From assembly GCA_017433375.1 (NCBI GenBank), contig JAFRHG010000026.1:1-47706 (forward strand): a DNA stretch of 47,706 bases, given 5' to 3'. The stretch is from Bacillota bacterium (lineage in GTDB: Bacteria; Bacillota; Clostridia; Peptostreptococcales; Anaerovoracaceae). The translations under genes and the position numbers were made by a program. Shown here piece by piece: positions 1 through 7,588 of this stretch; the stretch's first letter is position 1; each line of letters opens with the position of its first letter. The notes under the pieces are model-generated. The model was not told the DNA's origin. It did no database searches and was given only the letters and a program-made list of their open reading frames with translations.

Positions 1-139
1 CCCGGGCCGCTGTCAGCCGGCCCCGATGTGACGGCAGCTGCTTCGGCAGTACCAAACGTGGGAGGCGGAAACGCCGTTTACCACGGGCCAGTCACAAGCT
101 CCCACCTCAGGGCCTCAGCCCAGGTGGTGAGTAGTTGAC
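1..139 (+). repeat. Terminal inverted repeat, left copy; probable right end of an IS200/IS605 (TnpB) element
   Basis: These 139 bases reappear as the reverse complement at 47566-47704 with one difference (A at 70 against G in the other copy). Read toward the unique DNA, the repeat ends in a hairpin (CCACCT...AGGTGG with inner GGGC/GCCC) followed by TGAGTAGTTGAC. From memory, that style of terminus occurs at right ends of IS605-family tnpB elements, where the transcript is the omega-RNA scaffold and the adjacent genomic bases act as the guide. No transposase gene lies inside the window. Both copies point outward, so element bodies would lie beyond the contig ends. It could instead be another dispersed structured repeat. 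Confidence 0.55.
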
Positions 140-1032
140 TACAGCAACCCCAGCTTCTGCATCTCCGCCCGCAGTACGGCGCGGTTCTTCTCTTCCATCT
201 CACAGAGGGGCAGGCGGAATCCGCCCACGCCCATGCCGGCCATGTTCATGGCTTCCTTGATGGGAATGGGATTGACCTCGATGAAGAAGTCGTTGATCAG
301 GGGCACGTATTCCAGCTGGGTCGCCGTTGCCTTTGCAGTCCGTCCCTCAATGTAGTCCCAGGTCATCTCGTGAACCTTCTCGGGCATCAGGTTGGCCCAT
401 ACGGAGATGGTGCCGGACCCGCCCAGGGACATGATGGGAATGGTGATGTCATCGTTGCCGCTCCAGATGTGGAACTCGTGGTCTTCCGTTGCCTTTGCCA
501 GTTTCGCCACATAGCCCAGGTCGCCGGAGGCCTCCTTGACGCCGACGATGTTGTCCTTTTTCGCCAGCTCGGCCATGACATCGACGGGGAAGCCGATGCC
601 CGTCCGTCCCGGGATGTTGTAGATGATCACCGGGATGTCCACGGAGTCGGCCACGTCCCAGATGTGATGGTAGAGGCCGGCCTTGTTGGCTTTATTGTAG
701 TAGGGGGAGATGCAAAGGAGGGCATCCGCCCCGGCTTTGGTGAAGCGCTCCGCCTTCTCGAAAGAGGTGCGGGTATCGTTGGAGCCGGCGTTGACAATGA
801 GCGGAATGCGGCCTTTGCAGACCTCTACAGACCGCTTGACGATCTCGAAATCCTCCTCCCAGGTGAACGTGGGGGATTCGCTGGTGGTGCCCAGAATCAG
901 AATACCGTCGGTCTTGTTGGCGATGTGGAATTCGAGAAGCTCCTCCAGCTTCTCCATGTTGATGCTACCGTCCTCGTGGAAGGGGGTGATCAGGGCTACG
1001 ATGGAGCCTTTCAGGTCAAATCGGTCAGACAT
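139..1032 (-). CDS. dapA: 4-hydroxy-tetrahydrodipicolinate synthase
   Basis: Condenses pyruvate with aspartate semialdehyde in the diaminopimelate/lysine pathway (cytosolic TIM barrel). The 297 aa from the chosen ATG match the usual DapA length. Visible active-site elements: the GTT motif (residues 48-50), PYYN (110-113), YN-P-GRTG with Tyr138 and Arg143, and the Schiff-base lysine in VGVKEA (Lys166). The start at 1032 is preferred over an upstream ATG at 1134 because AAAGGA lies about 11 nt before it and the extra N-terminus is unlike the family. The stop TAG is completed by the last C of the flanking repeat, so the mobile-element end abuts the stop codon. Two copies of the dispersed 13-mer lie in the gene (324-336, 486-498), both read as Ala-Lys-Ala-Thr. 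Confidence 0.95.
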   Translation of the reverse strand: MSDRFDLKGSIVALITPFHEDGSINMEKLEELLEFHIANKTDGILILGTTSESPTFTWEEDFEIVKRSVEVCKGRIPLIVNAGSNDTRTSFEKAERFTKAGADALLCISPYYNKANKAGLYHHIWDVADSVDIPVIIYNIPGRTGIGFPVDVMAELAKKDNIVGVKEASGDLGYVAKLAKATEDHEFHIWSGNDDITIPIMSLGGSGTISVWANLMPEKVHEMTWDYIEGRTAKATATQLEYVPLINDFFIEVNPIPIKEAMNMAGMGVGGFRLPLCEMEEKNRAVLRAEMQKLGLL

Positions 1033-1104
1033 GTAACTACCGTCCTTTCTCTGTTCGCTCCGCCCGGTCCATCGGGGGAGTGGCGGGGAATAACCGGTAT
1101 CCAT

Positions 1105-1110
1105 ATTGTA
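1105..1110 (-). promoter_or_regulatory. Candidate extended -10 for dapA
   Basis: On the minus strand TGG-TACAAT forms an extended -10 (TGN) about 70 nt upstream of the dapA start. No good -35 is visible, so this is a modest call. Confidence 0.4.
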
Positions 1111-1155
1111 CCAGATTTTTGCAGAGATATCCACCCCCGAAAGAGGAGGTCGGCG

Positions 1156-1184
1156 TTGACAATCCAGAGTCCGTACAATATAAT
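1156..1184 (+). promoter_or_regulatory. Sigma-A promoter of greA-lysS
   Basis: A perfect TTGACA (1156-1161) and a perfect TATAAT (1179-1184) are separated by 17 bp. Transcription would start near 1191, giving a leader of about 55 nt before greA. This is the strongest promoter by consensus in the window. Confidence 0.85.
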
Positions 1185-1246
1185 ATTAATCTGTATCGGC
1201 GGGTGTTTCCGGCCGGTAAAATGCTGAAAAAAAGGAGTTTTTGAAC

Positions 1247-1732
1247 ATGGTTGAATCAATCAACGAAGAAATCATTCTGACTAAAGAAGGGTATGACAAA
1301 ATCGTTGCCGAGCACGATGAGCTGGTATCCGTCCGGCGCGCTGAGGTAGCGGAAAGAATAAAGGAGGCCATCTCCTACGGAGACATCTCCGAGAACGCGG
1401 AATATGACGCGGCGAAGAACGAGCAGGCGGAGCTGGAGAACCGGATCCTGTACCTGGAGAACATGATGCGCAAGGCGAAGATCGTTCAGGACGAGGACGT
1501 CAAAGGCGACACCGCCGGCATCGGCCTGAAGGTCACCGTGAAGAACGTGGACACGGGCGAAAAACAGCAGTTCAGCATCGTAGGCGCGACGGAGTCGGAT
1601 CCCTTCGCCGGGAAGATCACCACCGAGTCCGCCGTCGGCAAGGCCCTGATCGGACACAAGAAGGGCGACACGGTGCAGGTGGAAGTGCCTGACGGCGTCA
1701 TCACCTACAAGATCGAGAAGATCGCCAAATAA
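1247..1732 (+). CDS. greA: Transcription elongation factor GreA
   Basis: Rescues backtracked RNA polymerase by stimulating transcript cleavage through the secondary channel. The 161-aa protein has the N-terminal coiled coil with the acidic tip motif GDISENAEYDAAK and the C-terminal FKBP-like domain ending in a GHKKGDTVQVEVP-type segment, at normal family length. The start is the ATG at 1247: AAAGGAG (1231-1237) lies 9 nt upstream, whereas the in-frame TTG at 1241 is too close. It precedes lysS by 53 nt on the same strand and probably shares its promoter. Confidence 0.95.
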   Translation: MVESINEEIILTKEGYDKIVAEHDELVSVRRAEVAERIKEAISYGDISENAEYDAAKNEQAELENRILYLENMMRKAKIVQDEDVKGDTAGIGLKVTVKNVDTGEKQQFSIVGATESDPFAGKITTESAVGKALIGHKKGDTVQVEVPDGVITYKIEKIAK

Positions 1733-1785
1733 AAAAGCAACGGTCGTTTAGCTAAAACAGAGAAGAAACAGTCTGGAGGAAGACA

Positions 1786-3810
1786 ATGCATTGGTCGGAT
1801 AGGATCGCGGATCGCGTAATCAGGAGAAACCCCAACAAGGAAGAGTATGTCTGCGCGGCGGGAATCAGCCCGTCGGGTTCGATTCACATCGGCAACTTCC
1901 GTGACATCGCCACGGCGCTCTTTGTGTGCCAGGCGCTGCAGCGCAAAGGCAAAAAAGCCAAGCTGCTCTTTTCCTGGGACGAATACGACCGGTTCCGCAA
2001 GGTTCCGGTAAACGTGCAGGAAGTGGATCCCGAGAACAAATTCGAGGGCTGCATCGGCCTGCCCTATAAGGATGTCCCCAACCCCTTCGACACGGAGGAG
2101 ACGGACTACGCCGACTATTTCGAGAAGGAGTTCATGCGCTCCATCGACAAGTTCGGCATCACCATGGACTACCGGTATCAGGCGGACATGTACCGCAGCG
2201 GCAAATACGTGGAGCACATCCTGACGGCGCTGAGAAAGCGGGGCGAGATCTTCGACATCCTGGACAGCTTCCGGACACAGGAAGCCCAGCCGGGCGAGCG
2301 GGAAGCCTACTACCCGGTCAGCATCTTCTGCCCCCACTGCGGCAAGGACACGACGACGATCACCAGCATAAACGATGACTGTACCGTGGCGGAATTCGAG
2401 TGCGAGTGCGGCCACAGGGGGACTTTCGATTTCACCAAAGACTTCAACTGCAAGCTGGCCTGGAAGGTGGACTGGCCCATGCGCTGGATGTACGAAGATG
2501 TTGACTTCGAGCCGGGCGGAAAGGACCACGCCAGCCCGGGAGGATCCTACGAGACCAGCAAGGTGATCTGTGAGAAGATCTATGATCACGAGGCGCCGGT
2601 CTTCGTGGGCTATGAGTTCATCGGCATCAAGGGAACCACGGGTAAGATGTCCGGTTCCTCCGGCCTGAACCTGACCCCGGAAACCCTGCTGAAACTCTAC
2701 GAACCGGAGATCATCATCTGGCTGTATTCCCGCTGCGAGCCCCAGAAGGCGTTCAACTTCTGCTTCGACGACGAGATCCTGCGCCAGTACTTCGAGTTCG
2801 ACAAGAAATACAACCAGTATGTGGACGGCACGGCCAATGACCACGACAAGACGGTCATGGAGAACGCCCTCATGTTCGGGCCCCGGATCAAGACGGTGCC
2901 TATGTCCCTGCTGGTTCAGCTGGGCTCCATCGTGGACTTCAACATCCCCATGATCGAGACGGTCTTCGAGAAGATCAACCAGCCTTATAAATATGAAGAC
3001 TTCAAGGACAGACTGGACCGGGCGAAGTTCTGGCTGGAAGAGTGCGCGCCGGAGAACGCCAACAGGCTGCGGGTGACCAGAGACTGGGAGACCTACAACA
3101 GCCTGGACGAGGACGGCAAGAAGGAGATCTCCCTGCTCTACAAATATCTGTCCGAAGAGGACTACGACATGGACGCGCTGAACGCCCAGCTCTACGCCAT
3201 TCCCAAGATCGTCTACGGCGAGGACCGGGAGGATCTGAAGAAGCTGCAGGGCGCGTTCTTCAAGACCGTGTACAAGATGCTCATCGACAAGGAGCGGGGA
3301 CCCAGGCTGTACCTCTTCCTCTACGCCATCGACAAGGAACGGTTCCTGCCTCTGCTGGACTTCTCCTATCCCCAGACCGAGGAGGAGAAGCAGGCGGATC
3401 TGGCGGCCCAGGCCCCGGCGGAAGAAGAGAAGAAGCCGGAGCGGGTCTACGGCGAGCCCGATGAGGTCGCGCCCATTACCCAGCCGGACATCAGCATCGA
3501 TGATTTCTTCCGGATGGATCTGCGGGTGTGCAAGGTGCTGAAGTGCCAGGAGATCCGCAAGGCCAGGTCCAACTTCAAGCTGACCCTCTTCGACGGGATC
3601 CGGGAACGGGTCATCGTCTCCAGCCTGAAGGGCGAGTACGAGCCGGAGGAACTGGTCGGCAAGAAGATCATCGTGGTGGCCAACCTGGAATCCGCCCGGA
3701 TGACCGGCGTCACCTCCGAGGGCATGCTGCTGGCGGGCACCAACAACGCCTGCGGCTGCAAGGTCATCTTCGTGGACGACGCGGTTCCCGAGGGGACCCG
3801 GATCTGCTGA
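1786..3810 (+). CDS. lysS: Class I lysyl-tRNA synthetase fused to a C-terminal tRNA-binding (Trbp111/EMAP-like) domain
   Basis: Charges tRNA-Lys with lysine. The 674-aa protein is the class I (archaeal-type, LysK) enzyme: signature HIGN at residues 34-37, KMSGSSG at 287-293, and a zinc knuckle with Cys182/Cys185 and Cys206/Cys208. Class I LysRS is normally about 520-550 aa. Here an acidic linker rich in Glu/Ala (about 530-565) leads to a further OB-fold tRNA-binding domain (about 568-674, with FFRMDLRV, VSSLKGEY and TSEGMLLAG) like the C-terminus of bacterial MetG or free Trbp111. The domain could raise affinity for tRNA. Start ATG follows GGAGGA. The MetG-like tail invites mis-annotation as methionyl-tRNA synthetase, but the catalytic core is LysRS-I. 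Confidence 0.88.
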   Translation: MHWSDRIADRVIRRNPNKEEYVCAAGISPSGSIHIGNFRDIATALFVCQALQRKGKKAKLLFSWDEYDRFRKVPVNVQEVDPENKFEGCIGLPYKDVPNPFDTEETDYADYFEKEFMRSIDKFGITMDYRYQADMYRSGKYVEHILTALRKRGEIFDILDSFRTQEAQPGEREAYYPVSIFCPHCGKDTTTITSINDDCTVAEFECECGHRGTFDFTKDFNCKLAWKVDWPMRWMYEDVDFEPGGKDHASPGGSYETSKVICEKIYDHEAPVFVGYEFIGIKGTTGKMSGSSGLNLTPETLLKLYEPEIIIWLYSRCEPQKAFNFCFDDEILRQYFEFDKKYNQYVDGTANDHDKTVMENALMFGPRIKTVPMSLLVQLGSIVDFNIPMIETVFEKINQPYKYEDFKDRLDRAKFWLEECAPENANRLRVTRDWETYNSLDEDGKKEISLLYKYLSEEDYDMDALNAQLYAIPKIVYGEDREDLKKLQGAFFKTVYKMLIDKERGPRLYLFLYAIDKERFLPLLDFSYPQTEEEKQADLAAQAPAEEEKKPERVYGEPDEVAPITQPDISIDDFFRMDLRVCKVLKCQEIRKARSNFKLTLFDGIRERVIVSSLKGEYEPEELVGKKIIVVANLESARMTGVTSEGMLLAGTNNACGCKVIFVDDAVPEGTRIC

Positions 3811-3826
3811 TCCGGCGCCCGGAGCT

Positions 3827-3850
3827 CCGTTGCCTTTGCAAAAGCAACGG
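3827..3850 (+). repeat. Inverted copy of the dispersed motif downstream of lysS
   Basis: The exact 13-mer CCGTTGCCTTTGC (3827-3839) is followed by AAAAGCAACGG, making a 7-bp stem (CCGTTGC/GCAACGG). It sits 16 nt after the lysS stop and upstream of the terminator. Its arrangement resembles paired uptake-sequence copies near gene ends in Neisseria and Haemophilus. Confidence 0.7.
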
Positions 3851-3866
3851 AAATACAGTGAAACAC

Positions 3867-3912
3867 AGACCGGAGACGTTTCCCCTGAAGGAGAGGCGCT
3901 CCGGTTTTTCTG
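3867..3912 (+). terminator. Rho-independent terminator after lysS
   Basis: ACCGGAG (upstream arm) pairs with CTCCGGT (downstream arm), followed directly by a T run. The loop is about 20 nt and can form a small inner stem. Confidence 0.65.
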
Positions 3913-3967
3913 TGGGCAAAATGGGGAAATAAACTGTTCACACAGAAGAATTGTCAGAAAAAATAAC

Positions 3968-3996
3968 TTGCCTACCCAAAACATATGATTTATAGT
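3968..3996 (+). promoter_or_regulatory. Promoter of the FN3/NlpC gene
   Basis: TTGCCT (3968-3973), a 17-bp spacer and TATAGT (3991-3996) predict a start near 4003. The leader to the preferred start codon (4139) would be about 135 nt. Confidence 0.5.
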
Positions 3997-4035
3997 ATAC
4001 TTAACAGGGATGTCTGGCCAGCGATCCGGTCAGGC

Positions 4036-4095
4036 GGGGAGAAGAAAACTGCCGGCATGTGGTAGAGTGTGCTTGATTGTGGGCAGTTTTTCCCC
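4036..4095 (+). other. Long imperfect hairpin in the leader of the FN3/NlpC gene
   Basis: GGGGA (4036-4040) pairs with TCCCC (4091-4095) and AAAACTGCC (4045-4053) pairs with GGCAGTTTT (4082-4090), around a 28-nt loop. The downstream arm ends in a T run, so it could act as an attenuator. I could not match it to a known riboswitch class. Confidence 0.4.
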
Positions 4096-4138
4096 ATTCC
4101 CTTGTTTTTTCTCGGCAAATATGCGAAAATGTAATGGT

Positions 4139-5614
4139 ATGATTACTTGGAAATGGAAATGGAGAACAGTACCCATCGTACTGATCATCACCGTCATCAT
4201 CCTGGCTGCCTTCATGGTCACCGCAGGATTCTTTGTGGTGAACGCCATGCAGTACGAGAAGCCGGGCCCGGTCAAGGGTGTCCGGACGACGGCTACATAT
4301 GACACGGTCACCCTGACATGGAAGCCTTCGGAGAACGCCGATTCCTACATTGTATATCGTGGGGCCGGCAGGTACGGTTTCCCCGTGAAGGTCGGCACCG
4401 TGAAGGAACCCACCTTTACGGATACGGAGCTGGAGACGGGTGAGCAGTCCTATTACCGGATCTGCGCGGTCAACGGCAAGCGGCGCGGCGGGAAGACCCC
4501 GCGGGTGTTTGCCGCGCCCACTCTGGAGACGCCGGAACTGACCCGGCCGAACATGACCGGTGAGGGTATCTACCTGGCCATCAAGGATGCCGTCCCCGGC
4601 GCGTCCGGATACCAGTTCTACCGCGACGGGAAGCTTCTGGCGGACCAGAAGGATCTGGTCTATCTGGACAGCGACGTGGAGGTGGGCAAGTCCCACTGCT
4701 ACCGGGCAGTCGCCTACCGCTTCGTGGAGAAGAAGGTGTCGGCATCCAAACTGTCCGTCAAGCGGTATGCCAGGAAGCCGTCGGTGGAAATCTCCCTCAG
4801 GGACAGCAACATCGGCGAACTGTCCCAGCTCTACGGCGAGGCACCCTTCCAGGTCACGGGAACGGTGAAGTCCAACACCACCATCCGCAAGGTTGAGGCG
4901 GGCGTCATCGACACCGCCAAGGACGAATGGATGGAAGGCGCCAAAGCCATCAGCAGCGATGTGAACGGGATGACCTGCGACATCGCCCCCCTCGGTGAAA
5001 AGATCCACATGGAGACCCTGCCTCTGGGTTCCTATGAATACCGCGTCGTCGCCACGCTGAAGAACGGCGAGCGGAAGACGGTTACCGCCCATCCCTTTGA
5101 GGTGATCGAGCCTCCCGGCAGCGTGAAGATCGTGGAAACGGCAACGCAGCTGGCCTGGCCGCAGGGCACTTCGAAGAAAGTATATTCCTACCCCAACGGC
5201 AATCCGACCGACGCCTTCAAGGAGGCCATCGACCGGGTATATCCGGGCCGGGGAAGCTGGGGCAAACAGACCCGCGCCGGCGCGTCCTGCGACGTGTTCG
5301 TGGGGACGGTCATCCGGGCCTCCGGATACGATCCCGATTTCCCCAGAGGACTTGACGGGGTGGTCAAGCACTGCGCATCCCATCCGGAGCTGTGGGAAGA
5401 CACCGGCATCACCAGCCAGTCGGATATGCAGCCCGGCGATGTGGTTTTCCACACCTACGGGGGAGGCGGTCACATCATGATCTATCTGGGAGACAATCTC
5501 CTGGCCAACGCCCATTACGTGGGCAAGACCTTCGGCGTCGTCGAGAAGGCGTCAGGCTATGTCAAAAAACGGTCGTCAACCAAGACCTACAAGGTCTACC
5601 GGCCGGTAGAATAG
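4139..5614 (+). CDS. Membrane-anchored FN3 protein with NlpC/P60-like C-terminal domain
   Basis: Likely an extracellular cell-wall peptidase. From the preferred ATG the protein has 491 aa: a short basic N-terminus and a hydrophobic anchor (about residues 8-31), two fibronectin type III modules (about 45-220), an intermediate beta-rich region, and a C-terminal NlpC/P60 or CHAP-like cysteine peptidase domain. The putative nucleophile is the Cys in GASCDVFVGTVIRASG and the general base the His in GGGGHIMIYLG. The start is uncertain: ATGs at 4010 and 4121 are also in frame and none has a clear ribosome binding site. I chose 4139 because it gives a standard signal anchor. The lipoprotein gene follows after 27 nt, so both may act at the envelope. 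Confidence 0.7.
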   Translation: MITWKWKWRTVPIVLIITVIILAAFMVTAGFFVVNAMQYEKPGPVKGVRTTATYDTVTLTWKPSENADSYIVYRGAGRYGFPVKVGTVKEPTFTDTELETGEQSYYRICAVNGKRRGGKTPRVFAAPTLETPELTRPNMTGEGIYLAIKDAVPGASGYQFYRDGKLLADQKDLVYLDSDVEVGKSHCYRAVAYRFVEKKVSASKLSVKRYARKPSVEISLRDSNIGELSQLYGEAPFQVTGTVKSNTTIRKVEAGVIDTAKDEWMEGAKAISSDVNGMTCDIAPLGEKIHMETLPLGSYEYRVVATLKNGERKTVTAHPFEVIEPPGSVKIVETATQLAWPQGTSKKVYSYPNGNPTDAFKEAIDRVYPGRGSWGKQTRAGASCDVFVGTVIRASGYDPDFPRGLDGVVKHCASHPELWEDTGITSQSDMQPGDVVFHTYGGGGHIMIYLGDNLLANAHYVGKTFGVVEKASGYVKKRSSTKTYKVYRPVE

Positions 5615-5641
5615 AATCCAGTATAACAAGGAGGTACACGC

Positions 5642-7084
5642 ATGAAGGACAAACTGAAACTGCTGATTGCGGTGCTGGTGATCGCGGCGATGACCATTCC
5701 GGTCGTCGGATGCAAGGCGACGGAAGAAACCTTTGCCGGCGAGATCACCGATGCGCTGCAGGACAAAATCATTGTTAAGAGTGATTCGGATATCCTGGAG
5801 TTTACCACCTCCGATTCGACCAGTTATCAGCTTGGCGACCATCAGGAACTGACTATCGGAGATACGGTCAATGTGGAGTATCACAAGGACGGCAGTGCGC
5901 TGATGGCGGACAGCGTCATTGTTGAGAATCAGGTGGAGAAGCCCCTCACCCTGGAGGGAGAGATCACCGACCTGAACGCCACCGACGTGACGGTGTCTTC
6001 CAAGAGTCTGACGGCAACCTTCACCTATGACCAGAATACGGAGATCAACGGCGACATGACGGAAGGCGATGAAGTCCTGGTCACCTATGAGGGAGATCTG
6101 AGCGAATCACCTCATGCCACGAAGATCGATATCCAGAAGGAAGAAAAGGATGAGGCCTCCTATGAAGCCCACGGCATCATCGGCGATGTTACCGATTCCT
6201 CCATCCTCCTGAGTGTGGATTCGGCGACGGCCTACCGCTTCATCCGCAACAGCGGCACCCAGATCGTATCTTCGGACAACAAGATCGAGATCGGCGACCG
6301 GGCGGAGATCACCTTTACCGGCGATGTCAACGAGAATCCGGTAGCCACCAAGGTGGTTGTCCATCACCAGGCCAAGAAGAACCAGAACGTCATCAACGGC
6401 ACCATCGAGAATGCCGGGGACACGGCCTTCACCCTGAACACGGGCAAGCACAAGTACAAGATGCTGGTCAACGATAAGACGAAGTTCACCGGCAAGAAGT
6501 ACAAGAACGGCGTAAAGGCAACGGTAACCTATACCGGAACCCTGAACGACAATCCGCTGGCTGTTTCCGTATACTGCTCCGGCGGCAACAAGCCGAAGCC
6601 GACGACGACCAAGCCGACGACGACGGAACCGACCACGACCACTGAGCCGACGACGGATACCACGGAACCTACCACCGAACCGCCGACTCCGCCAGAACCG
6701 GTGATCATCACCGCGGAGGGCGTGATCACGGTATGGGATACGGACAAGGGATCCTGCACCATCAAGCTGGATGATGACAGTGAGGTGACCCTGGATACTT
6801 CCGACGCGACCTGCTCGCCGGGATACTTCCCCGCAGTGGGCGACACGGTCCTCTTCACCTATGTGAAGGATACCCTGATGCTGAAGGATATCCAGCTGGA
6901 GAACCGTCCGGAGCCGGATCCGCCGGCACCGGAACCGACGACGGAGACGCCGACGACCACGGAGGAGCCGACGACGACCACGGAGGCACCGACGACCACA
7001 ACGACCACTGAAGCGCCGACCACCACGGAAGCTGCTCCGGATCCGGAGCCTGAAAGCGGTGATGACGGCGGTGATGATCAGTAG
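5642..7084 (+). CDS. Lipoprotein with five beta-rich repeats and Thr/Pro/Glu linkers
   Basis: Function unknown. The 480-aa protein has a lipoprotein signal peptide ending in the lipobox VVGC (Cys24). Five divergent modules of 60-75 aa follow, each shaped like GEITD...VTV...(I)GD.V.VTY.G (about residues 31-95, 97-165, 172-242, 247-313 and 356-424). They resemble the small beta-barrel repeats of DUF5666-type proteins. A Thr/Pro/Glu-rich linker separates modules 4 and 5, and a second such tail ends in an acidic stretch. The linkers look suited to spanning the wall. The start is supported by AAGGAGG 7 nt upstream. It is downstream of, and probably co-transcribed with, the FN3/NlpC protein. Confidence 0.7.
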   Translation: MKDKLKLLIAVLVIAAMTIPVVGCKATEETFAGEITDALQDKIIVKSDSDILEFTTSDSTSYQLGDHQELTIGDTVNVEYHKDGSALMADSVIVENQVEKPLTLEGEITDLNATDVTVSSKSLTATFTYDQNTEINGDMTEGDEVLVTYEGDLSESPHATKIDIQKEEKDEASYEAHGIIGDVTDSSILLSVDSATAYRFIRNSGTQIVSSDNKIEIGDRAEITFTGDVNENPVATKVVVHHQAKKNQNVINGTIENAGDTAFTLNTGKHKYKMLVNDKTKFTGKKYKNGVKATVTYTGTLNDNPLAVSVYCSGGNKPKPTTTKPTTTEPTTTTEPTTDTTEPTTEPPTPPEPVIITAEGVITVWDTDKGSCTIKLDDDSEVTLDTSDATCSPGYFPAVGDTVLFTYVKDTLMLKDIQLENRPEPDPPAPEPTTETPTTTEEPTTTTEAPTTTTTTEAPTTTEAAPDPEPESGDDGGDDQ

Positions 7085-7193
7085 AGCAAAGCAGTATTCC
7101 ATGGCTGAAAAACAGCGGTGAGGGAGAGGGCGTTGCCTTCGCTTACGTCCTCGTCGCAGACAGCCATAGATGCTCATTCGCAGAGAACAGAAT

Positions 7194-7239
7194 CCCAGGC
7201 AAACTCGCGGCTAAGCCGCTTAGACATGCCTGGGATTTT
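7194..7239 (+). terminator. Terminator between the lipoprotein gene and hisD-like gene
   Basis: CCCAGGCA (7194-7201) pairs with TGCCTGGG (7227-7234), and an inner stem GCGGC/GCCGC lies at 7207-7219. A short ATTTT follows, so it may also work as a roadblock between the convergent genes. Confidence 0.6.
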
Positions 7240-7343
7240 GCCGTTTCACGATAAAACACGGATTTCGGCATAAAACAGATGTGCGCGGGATGAATGAAAT
7301 TGTGAGTATGCAGAGGTGCAGTGTATAGTTACAGAAAAGCACA

Positions 7344-7377
7344 GACATACTGAGACATTCGACTGTCTCAGTATGTC
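7344..7377. repeat. Perfect 13-bp inverted repeat
   Basis: GACATACTGAGAC (7344-7356) and its exact complement (7365-7377) flank an 8-nt loop. It lies between convergent genes with no T run directly after it, so it may be a protein-binding site or a remnant of an element end. Confidence 0.7.
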
Positions 7378-7406
7378 AAAAGCAACGTTTTCTATCGTTT
7401 TCTACC

Positions 7407-7446
7407 GATTCGGCATACTGGCAAGCTACGTCCACTATGCCGAATC
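7407..7446. repeat. 11-bp inverted repeat with 18-nt spacer
   Basis: GATTCGGCATA (7407-7417) and TATGCCGAATC (7436-7446) are exact complements. Function unknown. Confidence 0.65.
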
Positions 7447-7501
7447 GCTGTCTGATGGCCAATTCGGCAAAACTGCCTCACGTTAACCGTGGCCGGGCAG
7501 G

Positions 7502-7555
7502 ATCGGGCGGGGAAGTGCCACCGGATAAATCGGGCGGGGAAGTGCCGACGGATAA
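7502..7555. repeat. 27-bp tandem direct repeat, two copies
   Basis: The unit beginning ATCGGGCGGGGAAGTGCC occurs at 7502 and again at 7529, with two substitutions. It lies just past the 3' end of the hisD-like gene. Confidence 0.7.
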
Positions 7556-7588
7556 AACCACACGGGAAAGGGCCGCGGGCAGACGAAT

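Larger units (their letters stand above)
7085..7588. other. 504-bp intergenic stretch rich in inverted and direct repeats
   Basis: No gene is supported here. Besides the terminator at 7194-7239 it holds a perfect 13-bp inverted repeat (7344-7356 / 7365-7377, 8-nt loop) and an 11-bp inverted repeat GATTCGGCATA / TATGCCGAATC (7407-7417 / 7436-7446). The word TTCGGCATA also occurs near 7265. A 27-bp tandem duplication lies at 7502-7528 / 7529-7555, with two differences. Confidence 0.7.

Noticed and set aside
370-1227. Long plus-strand open frame antisense to dapA
   Set aside because: It is a shadow of dapA. It lacks a ribosome binding site and family resemblance, and the opposite frame has all DapA motifs.
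1786-3810. Methionyl-tRNA synthetase
   Set aside because: Only the C-terminal tRNA-binding domain is MetG-like. The HIGN/KMSGSSG core and zinc knuckle fit class I LysRS.
1705-3984. 759-codon open frame antisense to lysS
   Set aside because: Long antisense frames are common in G+C-rich genes. The sense frame is a clear synthetase.
6107-7177. Arg-rich minus-strand frame over the lipoprotein gene
   Set aside because: The composition reflects the Thr/Pro codon repeats of the sense strand. No start signal or domain.
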